Below are positions 54,065 through 62,600 of a stretch of DNA of 64,000 nt, in pieces. The DNA lies in contig CALKVK010000029.1 of NCBI GenBank assembly GCA_937996235.1, positions 62,001 through 126,000 on the forward strand, read 5' to 3'. The translations under genes and the position numbers were made by a program. The notes beneath the pieces are model-generated. The model was not told the DNA's origin. It did not search any database and saw nothing but the letters and a program-made list of their open reading frames with translations. The number at the start of each line of letters is the position of its first letter. The first letter of the stretch is position 1. The DNA comes from an uncultured bacterium. GTDB taxonomy: Bacteria; Planctomycetota; JAJSAM01; JAJVHW01.

Positions 54065-54973
54065 TCACGACCGCCCGGAGCGCGTGAGCGAGCGCGCGTC
54101 GAGGCGGCGCTTCAGGTCGCGCGCCACGTCGTACTTGCTGTAGCGCTTGCGGTTCTTCGGCTTGAGCAGGAGGTCGAGCTTGCGGACGAAGCGCGTGAAC
54201 GGGTTCGGATGGCGGAACGCGAACTCCCACGCGGTGAAGAGCAGCGCCTTGTCCGGGTAGTGCTCGACGAGCTCCTCGGCCATCCGCTCGTACGTCTCCT
54301 CGCCGAAGAAGCGGCCGACGCTGCGCATGTACGCGCAGATCTCGCGTCCGACGAGCATCCGCACGTCGCGCGCCGTGTAGAGCATCTCGAAGTCGAAGTA
54401 GAGGAAGCCGCCCTGCCAGAGCATGACGTGCTTCACGTCGCCGTTCTCGTGGATCAGGCGGTTGTCGGCCGTCTCGACGGCGACCGCATGGCGCCGGTGC
54501 CACTCGGCGATGAAGCGCCGCCACGTGTCCATGCGCTCGTCGAACGGGATCTCACGGTCCTGGAAGTACTCGCGGAAGTGCCGGCCCGGCACGTACTCGA
54601 AGACCATGTAGCCGTCGCGCGGCAGGCCCTCGACCTCGACCTGCGGGTACATCCCGAAGCAGCGGAAGCCGTGGCGCTCCCACGTGCGCACGCAGTCGGC
54701 CTCGGTGGCGCAGCGCGCCTTCGGCATGTGCGAGCTGCGCCCGGTCAGGAACACGTTGCCGAACGACTTCTTCAGGTAGAGCAGCGGGCTGCGGCTGCCG
54801 TAGTAGACCTTCACGACGACGTCGGTGCCGTCTGCGAGGCGGTGCTTCCAGAGGTAGTTGCCGGCGCCGGCGAGGTTGGTCCGGTCGATGTCCGCGAGAC
54901 GGATCGTGCACGGCGCGGGCTCCGGCCGCGGCGAATCCGGGCGAGGCGGCGCGGCGGCGTCGCTCGGACTCAT
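54065..54973 (-). CDS. Lipopolysaccharide kinase-like phosphotransferase
   Basis: A 302-residue protein of the same family as the downstream gene. Lys55 lies in VVVKVYYG, Glu91 in ATEADCVRTW, the catalytic-loop Asp179 in HENGDVKHVML, and the metal-binding DFE is at 194-196. These match the core pattern of Kdo/heptose kinases in outer-membrane lipid A-core synthesis, although the substrate is not proven. The C-terminal 90 residues are helical and basic (KLDLLLKPKNRKRYSKYD). ATG 54973 overlaps the upstream stop by ATGA, so it is translated with the epimerase. Likely an envelope glycan gene. Confidence 0.78.
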   Translation of the reverse strand: MSPSDAAAPPRPDSPRPEPAPCTIRLADIDRTNLAGAGNYLWKHRLADGTDVVVKVYYGSRSPLLYLKKSFGNVFLTGRSSHMPKARCATEADCVRTWERHGFRCFGMYPQVEVEGLPRDGYMVFEYVPGRHFREYFQDREIPFDERMDTWRRFIAEWHRRHAVAVETADNRLIHENGDVKHVMLWQGGFLYFDFEMLYTARDVRMLVGREICAYMRSVGRFFGEETYERMAEELVEHYPDKALLFTAWEFAFRHPNPFTRFVRKLDLLLKPKNRKRYSKYDVARDLKRRLDARSLTRSGRS

Positions 54974-55971
54974 CGCGCGGCACCGTCTCCCGCGCTGAAC
55001 GCCTCGTACCACGCACGGAAGCGCGCGAGTCCGCTGCGCAGGTCGGTCGTCGGGCGGTAGCCGAGCTCGCTGCCGGACCACGCCAGCTCGGCGCAGGTCA
55101 GCGGCACGTCGCCCGGCTGGTCGGGCATGCGGTCGAGGACCGCGCGCACGCCCCACGTCTCCTCGAGCGCGGCGACGAGGTCGGCGAGCGAGACCGTCGC
55201 GCTGTTGCCGAGGTTGTAGACGCGGCAGCCGCTCCCCGCGCAGCGGTCGAGCGCGCGGACGACGCCGTCCACGATGTCGTCGATGTACGTGTGGTCGCGG
55301 CGCATCGAGCCGTCGCCGAAGTACGGCAGCGGCCTCCCCGCGAGCATCAGCTTCGAGAACTTGTGGATCGCCATGTCCGGGCGCTGCCGCGGGCCGTACG
55401 CGTTGAAGAAGCGCAGCGACGTCACGTCCATGCCGAACAGCGCGTGCCAGCATGCGGCGAGCGTCTCGACGCACTGCTTCGTGGCCGCGTAGGGCGAGAT
55501 CGGGGTGGCGGGCGGGTCGGACTCGCGGAACGGCGGGTCGTTGCGCGCGCCGTAGACCGACGACGAGGACGCCTGCACGAACGTCGTCACGCCGGCGCGG
55601 CGCGCCGCCTCGAGGAGGACGGTCGTGCCGCGCACGTTGACGTCGGCGTAGAGCGCGGGCTGCGCGATCGACGGCCGCACGCCGGCGCGCGCCGCGAGGT
55701 GGATCACGGAGTCGAGCCCGTGCTCCGCGTGCAGCCGCGCCGCGAGGTCGGCGTCGCGGATGTCGCCCTCGACGAAGACGAAGCCCGCGTGCGGCGCCAG
55801 CTCGCGGAGGTTCGAGCGCTTCTGCGCGGGGTCGTAGTAGTCGTCGAGGTCGTCGAGGCCGACCACGACGCGCCCCTCGCGCAGCAGCCGCTCGGCGACG
55901 TGCGAGCCGATGAAGCCCGCCGCCCCCGTCACCAGCACCCGCTCGGGGCGCCGCCCCGCCGCTGCCGCCAT
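54970..55971 (-). CDS. NAD-dependent sugar epimerase, UDP-glucuronate 4-epimerase-like
   Basis: A 333-residue extended SDR epimerase. The Rossmann motif is TGAAGFIGS (15-23), and the active-site Tyr161-xxx-Lys165 is in SPYAATKQ. The motif DDLDDYYDPAQKRSNL is the one seen in UDP-glucuronate 4-epimerases, and RFFNAYGPRQRPDMAIHKF also matches. It should make UDP-galacturonate from UDP-glucuronate for a cell-surface glycan. The ATG at 55971 is preferred over one at 55995 because of a GGAG eight bases upstream. It is first in an operon with the two kinase-like genes. Confidence 0.92.
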   Translation of the reverse strand: MAAAAGRRPERVLVTGAAGFIGSHVAERLLREGRVVVGLDDLDDYYDPAQKRSNLRELAPHAGFVFVEGDIRDADLAARLHAEHGLDSVIHLAARAGVRPSIAQPALYADVNVRGTTVLLEAARRAGVTTFVQASSSSVYGARNDPPFRESDPPATPISPYAATKQCVETLAACWHALFGMDVTSLRFFNAYGPRQRPDMAIHKFSKLMLAGRPLPYFGDGSMRRDHTYIDDIVDGVVRALDRCAGSGCRVYNLGNSATVSLADLVAALEETWGVRAVLDRMPDQPGDVPLTCAELAWSGSELGYRPTTDLRSGLARFRAWYEAFSAGDGAAR

Positions 55972-56057
55972 CGTGCGTCTCCGCCGGCGGACCACCCGCC
56001 GATCCGGCGCTTTCTACTGGAACCCCCGGCGATGCGCTCGGAAGCGCCCACCCCGGG

Positions 56058-56504
56058 TCAGCGCACGAGACGCAGGGTCAGCGGATAGCGGTAGGTGCGG
56101 CCGTTCGAGGCCTCGAGCGCACCGAGCACCGAACAGACGAGCGCAGCCACCGTCATCACGAGGACGAGCGGCACCGCGACGAGCGCGCCGAGACCGCACG
56201 TCACGAAGGCGAGCGCTCCGAGCAGCAGCTCGTAGACGAGCAGCGAGAGGTGGAAGTTGAGAGCCTCGCGACCGTTCTCGTCGACGAACGCGGAGCGGTC
56301 GCGCCCGCAGAGCCACGGTACGAGCACGCCCACGACGCCGGGCAGCCCCACCAGCCAGACCAGCCCACCGAGGTGGCAGAACGCCGCGAGCGTGCGCGTG
56401 TCGCCCTGCTCGGCCGCGCGCCGCTCGAACGGCTCCGGCGGCGGCGGCTCGGGGGCCGGCCCGCGCAGGGCGGGGAGGTGCGGAGACGGGGCGTCGCTGC
56501 TCAC
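56058..56504 (-). CDS. DUF4870-domain membrane protein
   Basis: A 148-residue protein with a proline-rich N-terminus (PALRGPAPEPPPPEPF) and a DUF4870 domain of three membrane segments (CHLGGLVWLVGLPGVVGVLV, ALNFHLSLLVYELLLGALAFV, VPLVLVMTVAALVCSVLGAL). The SAFVDENGREALNFHLS motif is diagnostic. The start is uncertain: GTG 56504 is chosen because the frame upstream of it is Arg-rich and not conserved in type. DUF4870 proteins are of unknown function. It is divergent from the subtilase across the dyad cluster. Confidence 0.75.
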   Translation of the reverse strand: MSSDAPSPHLPALRGPAPEPPPPEPFERRAAEQGDTRTLAAFCHLGGLVWLVGLPGVVGVLVPWLCGRDRSAFVDENGREALNFHLSLLVYELLLGALAFVTCGLGALVAVPLVLVMTVAALVCSVLGALEASNGRTYRYPLTLRLVR

Positions 56505-56546
56505 GGCACGGGCGGTAACCGCCGGCCGCGCGCGGGGTTCCCGGCG

Positions 56547-56598
56547 TTCTCGAAACGAGAAACCGGTCGCTCGTTCCGAGAACCGGATCGAGGATCCG
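56547..56598. promoter_or_regulatory. Cluster of three short dyads between DUF4870 and subtilase genes
   Basis: TTCTCG-aaa-CGAGAA (56547-56561), CTCG-ttc-CGAG (56570-56580) and CGGATC-gag-GATCCG (56584-56598) follow one another, each with a 3-base centre. The first two are both followed by (A)AACCGG, and their CTCG starts (56549 and 56570) are 21 bp apart, exactly two helical turns. This looks like a tandem operator for a regulator controlling one or both divergent genes. Confidence 0.6.
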
Positions 56599-56644
56599 CC
56601 CGGCGCTGTGACGCAGGGCACCGAGTGCCGAAACGACGATCACC

Positions 56645-59600
56645 ATGCACTCCGAACCACGCCTCGACGGGACATGGGCGCGGCGCCTCCGACGCGCCGC
56701 TCCGTTCGCGCTCGCGCTCGCACTCGGCGGGCTCGGGAGCACGACCGGCCACGGCGCGAGCGATCCGCCGTCCGTCGTGGACGACGGTCTCTACGTGACG
56801 CCGCTCCTCGGACGGCGCCTCGCGGTGCGGCACGACGTCGAGACGCGGGAGAAGTGGCTGCAGGCGGCCGACGGCTCGCGCTACGCGTCCGTCGAGGCCG
56901 CGACCGCCGCGGAACTGGCGACGCTGTCGCCGCGCGACCGCGTGCTCGACCGCGAGCTGCGCGCGCGCCTCGACGCGGCCGGCGACGACGAGGCCGTCGA
57001 CGTCGTCCTGGTCTTCGGTCGTCAGCCGGTCTCGGAGATCGCCGACGCCGTCGCCGCGCGCACGGGTCCCGCGATCACGGCGGCCGGCAACCGCGGGCGC
57101 GAGATCGTCGGGCGCATCGCCGCGCGACGCCCGGCCGGCGTGCCGGCGGGCTCCGACGACGAGAACGTCTACCTGACGGCGGACGAGCGCACGGAGCTCG
57201 AGAGCTGCCGCACGGCGGCGCGCGACGGCGTCCGCGCGATGCGGCGCGAGATCATCGATCGCGCGCGTCCGCTCGCGCGCTCGCTGCAGGAGGACGTGAT
57301 CGCGGCGCTCGAGGCGCTGCCGGACGCTCTCGTGCTCGGCCGCAGCACCACGCTCTCCACGGTCTCGGCGCGCATGCGCGCGGCCGACGTCGCCGACTTC
57401 GTGCTGGCGCACGGCGAGATCGCACGCGCGGAGCTCGTCCAGGAGAGCGGCATCGACCTGAACACCGCCGTGTCGGTGATCGGCGCCTCGTCGTGGTGGA
57501 ACGCGGGCTACAACGGCTCGTCCACGACGAAGGTCGCGATCCTCGACACCGGCGTCGACTCGGGGCACCCCGCGCTGTCGAACGTCGTCTCGGACAACGC
57601 CGTCTACCTGAGCGCCGGGTCGCAGCAGTCCAACTTCAACGACAACGCGTCGAGCACCGACGACCTGCAGTTCCACGGCACGCACTGCGCCGGCATCGCG
57701 GCCAGCACCGACTCCACCTACACCGGCGTCGCCTACGGCGGCCGCGTGATGAACGGCAAGTGCGGCTACCTGACCACCAGCGGCGGCGGCTCGCTCATCA
57801 GCACCGACATCTACTCCGCCGCGGACTGGGCCGGGGACAACGGCGCGGACGTTCTGAGCTGCAGCTTCGGCAGCAGCGGCACGACGTACGGCACGTCGTC
57901 CGACTCCACGTTCTTCGACGCGCAGGTGGCCGACCTCGCGATCGCCGTGACCGTCGCCGCGGGCAACTCCGGCTCGAGCTCCGGCACGCTGCTGCGCCCC
58001 GCCGACGGCTTCAACGTCATCGCCGTGGCGAACTTCAACGACAACGGCACGACGTCGCTCAGCGACGACTCGCTGAACTCGACGAGCAGCCGCGGCCCGA
58101 CGAGCGACGGGCGACGCAAGCCCGACATCGCGGCGCCGGGCACGAACATCGCGTCGGCCTACAACGCATGGGAGGGCAACAACCCGGACTTCGTGAACGC
58201 CTCCGGCACCAGCATGGCGTGCCCGATGGTCGCCGGCTCCCTCGCGCTGCTGATCGACGCGGGCGTCGCCTCCTACCCCGAGGGCATGAAGGCGCTGCTC
58301 CTCACGAACACGCGCAACACCTCGCCGGTCGCGACGAGCCCCGACGACAACTGGGGCTACGGCGCGATCGACCTGAGTACCACCTACACGAACCGCGCCG
58401 CGCTCTACGAGGGCACGCTCAGCTCCTCGGGCGACCGCTATCTGTTCGTGAAGGCGTCCACGCTCGCCTCCGGCAAGCGCATCACGCTGTGCTGGAACCG
58501 CCGCGTCGTCTCGAACAACGCCTCGGTGCCGACGACGTCCTCGACGCTGCTCGACTGCGACCTCTACGTCTACGAGGAGTCGAGCGGCGCGTCCGCGGGC
58601 TCCTCCACGAGCAGCGTGGACTCGGTCGAGCAGGTCGCGCTCTCGTCGTCGGTGACGACGCCCGTGATCAAGGTCTACCGCGCGTCGTCGTCGTTCCCGT
58701 CGGGGCTCACGACGCAGCGCGTCGCGATCGCGGCGGAGCAGTCCGGCGCGCTCACGAGCGTCACGGCGCCGTCGCTGTCGGTCGCGCTCAACTCGTTCGC
58801 GTCCACCGTCGCCGCGGGCACCAGCTTCACCGTCACCGCCACCGTCACGAACAACGGCGGCCTGAAGGCGCAGTCGCCCTCGGTCACGCTCACCCTCCCC
58901 ACCGGCTACTCGATCTCGTCGGGGTCGAACCCCCAGACGATCTCGTCGCTCGCGGCCGGCGCCAACGCCGCGGCCACGTGGACGGTGACCGCGGCGAGCA
59001 GCGACGGCAGCTACGACGTGCAGGCGGCGGCCTCGTCCACGACGTACGGCGAGACCTTCACGAGCTCGACGGCGTCGCGCTCGCAGACGGTCGATGCCAC
59101 GGCCCCCACGGGCACGGTCACGATCGCGGGCGGAGCCGCGTACGTCAGCTCGAACATCCTCTCGCTCGCGCTCTCGGCGAGCGACGCCTCGAGCGGGGTC
59201 GCGGACATGCGCATCCGCGAGTCCGGCGGCACGTGGTCCGCGTGGGTCGGCTACACGACCAGCTCGGCGCTGACGGTCTCCTCGACCGACGGCACGAAGA
59301 CCGTCGAGGCCCAGTTCCGCGACGCCGTCGGGAACGTCTCGTCCACGGCGAGCGACACGGTCGTCCTCGACACCACCGCGCCCACGGGCACCGTGGACAT
59401 CGAGTCGGGCGCCGCGTGGACGAACTCGCTCTCCGTCAGCCTGGCGCTCTCCGCGAGCGACGCGGGCTCGGGCGTCGCGGACGTGCGCAGCTCGAACGAC
59501 GCGCGCACGTGGAGCTCGTGGACGACGTACGCCGCATCGCTCGCGCACACGCTGACGTCCACCGAGGGCACGCGCACGGTCTACGTGCAGTTCCGCGACG

Positions 59601-62600
59601 CCGTCGGCAACGTGTCGGCCACGTCGAGCGACACGATCGGGCTCGACCGCACGTCGCCGAGCGGCACGATCTCCGTCGAGTCCGGCGCGACGTACGCGAC
59701 CTCGGCGACGGTGGACGTCGCGCTCTCCTCGTCCGACGCGCTCTCGGGCGTGACCGACGTGCGCTTCTCCGAGGACGGCGAGGTCTACGGTTCGTGGATG
59801 ACCGCGCTCGACACGGTCCAGACGACGCTCACCGGCGGCGACGGCAGCTACCTGCTGTACGCCCAGTACCGCGACGCCGCGGGCAACGTCTCCTCGCCGA
59901 CCAGCGACGACATCGTCCTCGACACGACCGCGCCCGCGGGCACGCTCGCGATCGACGGCGGCGCCTCCTGGACGAACACGCGCAGCGTGACGCTCACGCT
60001 CCAGGCGAGCGACGGCGGCTCGGGCCTCTCCGAGATGCGCTTCTCGAACGACGGCGAGACGTGGGGCGTCTGGCAGACGTACCAGAGCAACTCGTCGTGG
60101 TCGCTCGCGGACCAGGACGGCACGTCCACCGTGTACGCGCAGGTCCGCGACGTCGCGGGCAACGTGTCGTCGAATCTCACCGACACGATCGGGCTCGACC
60201 GCGGCGCGCCGACCGGCGCGGTCTCGATCGAGGCGGGGGCCGCGTGGACGAACACGCGCGACGTGGGGCTGACGCTCACGTCGAGCGACGACGCGTCGGG
60301 CGTGGTCGCGGCGCGCTTCTCGAACGACGGCGAGGTCTGGTCCGCGTGGGAGGAGTTCTCCCCGTCCGACCCGTTCCCCTGGACCCTCGCGAACGCGCAG
60401 GGCACGGTCACCGTCTTCGCCGAGTTCCAGGACCTGGCGGGCAACGTCTCCGAGACGACCTCCGACGACATCGGGCTCGACACCATCTCGCCCGAGGCGA
60501 GCGTCTTCATCGAGGACGACGCGGACTGGACGACCCACGTCGACGTGGAGTTGATCGTCGAGTGGCTCGACTCGAACTCCGGCGCCGCCGACATGCGCTT
60601 CTCGAACGACGGCACGACGTGGTCCGCGTGGCAGACCGTCGCCGTCTCGGCAGCGTGGACGCTCACCGCGCAGGACGGCACGCGCACGGTCTACGTGCAG
60701 GTGCGCGACGTCGCCGGCAACGTCTCGAACGCCGAGACCGACACGATCGGCCTCGACACCGTGGCGCCCGCGGGCACGCTCGTCATCGACGGCGGCGCCG
60801 CGTGGACGGCCGACCTCGACGTCGCGCTGACGCCCGTCGCCACCGACGCGACGTCGGGCGTCGCGGACATGCGCTTCTCGGACGACGGTCAGACGTGGAC
60901 CGCGTGGACGAAGTACGCGGGCTCGGCCGCGTGGACGCTGCCCGGCCCGGACGGCACGCCGAGCGTGTACGCGCAGTTCCGCGACGTCGCCGGGAACGTC
61001 TCGACGAGCGTCTCGGACGCCATCGGACTCGACCGCGTCGCGCCCACCGGCGCGCTCGTCATCGCGGGCGGCGCCGACTGGGTGGGCACCCGCGCCGTGA
61101 CGCTCTCGCCCTCGGGGAGCGACGCGACGTCGGGCGTCGCCGAGATGCGCTTCTCCGACGACGGCACGACCTGGTCGGCGTGGGAGACGTACGCGGCGAG
61201 CACCGCATGGACGCTGCCGGATCAGGACGGCACGAACACCGTCTACGGGCAGGTGCGCGATGCCGCGGGCAACGTCTCGACCGCGTTCTCGGACGCCGTG
61301 GGCCTCGACCGCGTCGCCCCGTCCGGCAGCGTGCTCGTCGACGACGACGCGACGTGGACGACGACGACCGACGTGACGCTCGCGCTCGACGCGACCGACG
61401 CGCTCTCCGGCGTCACGGCCGCGCGCTTCTCGAACGACGGCGCGGTCTGGTCGGCCTGGACCACCATCGCCGCGACCGCGGACTGGGCGCTCGCCGCGGG
61501 CGACGGCACGCACACGGTGTACGTGCAGTTCCAGGACGCGGCGGGCAACACCTCCGCCGACGCGACGGACGACATCGGCCTCGACGAGACGGCGCCCGCC
61601 GGCTCCGTGAGCATCGATGCGGACGCGGCGACGACGCGCGTCACGGCCGTCACGCTGACGCTCGCGACGAGCGACGCGACGTCGGGCGTGAGCGATCTGC
61701 GCCTCTCGAACGACGGCGCGACCTGGGGCGCGTGGCTCACCCCGACCACCTCGATCGCGTGGGACCTCGTCGCCGGCGACGGCACGCGCACCGTCTACCT
61801 GCAGGTGCGCGACGTGGCGGGCAACGTGTCGGCCGCGTTCACCGACACCATCCTCGCGGACGCGACGCCGCCGGTCGGCGCGCTCGCGATCGCGGGCGAC
61901 GTCGCGTGGGTCGGCGGCCGCTCGGTCACGCTCTCGCCCTCGGCCTCCGACGACGGCTCGGGCGTCGCCGACATGCGCTTCTCGGCCGACGGCGCGACGT
62001 GGACGGCGTGGGAGACGTACACGGGCTCGGCGCCGTGGACGCTCGCGGACGCCGACGGGCAGCAGACGGTCTACGCGCAGTACCGCGACGCCGCCGGCAA
62101 CGAGTCGGACGTGGTCTCGGACGACATCGGACTCGACCGCGCCGGCCCTGCGGGCTCGCTGACCATCGCCGGGGGCGCCGACTGGACGACGACGCTCGAC
62201 GTGACGCTCACGCCGGGCGCGACCGATCCGCTCTCGGGCGTCTTCGAGATGCGCTTCTCCGACGACGGCGCGACGTGGTCGTCGTGGCAGGGCTACTCGA
62301 CGACGGCGCCGTGGACGCTGGCGGCGCAGGACGGCACGCGCACCGTGTACGCGCAGTACCGCGACGCGGTGGGCAACGTCTCGACCGCGTCGAGCGACAC
62401 CATCGGGCTCGATCGCGTCGCCCCGACGGGCACGCTCGCGCTCGACTCCGGCGCGCCGTGGACGAGGACGACGGCCGTCACCGCGGGTCTCACCGGCAGC
62501 GACACGACCTCCGGAGTCGCCGAGTTCCGGCTCTCGAACGACGGCGCGACGTGGTCCGCCTGGGCCGCGTTCGCCGCGTCGAGCGCGTGGACGCTCGAGG

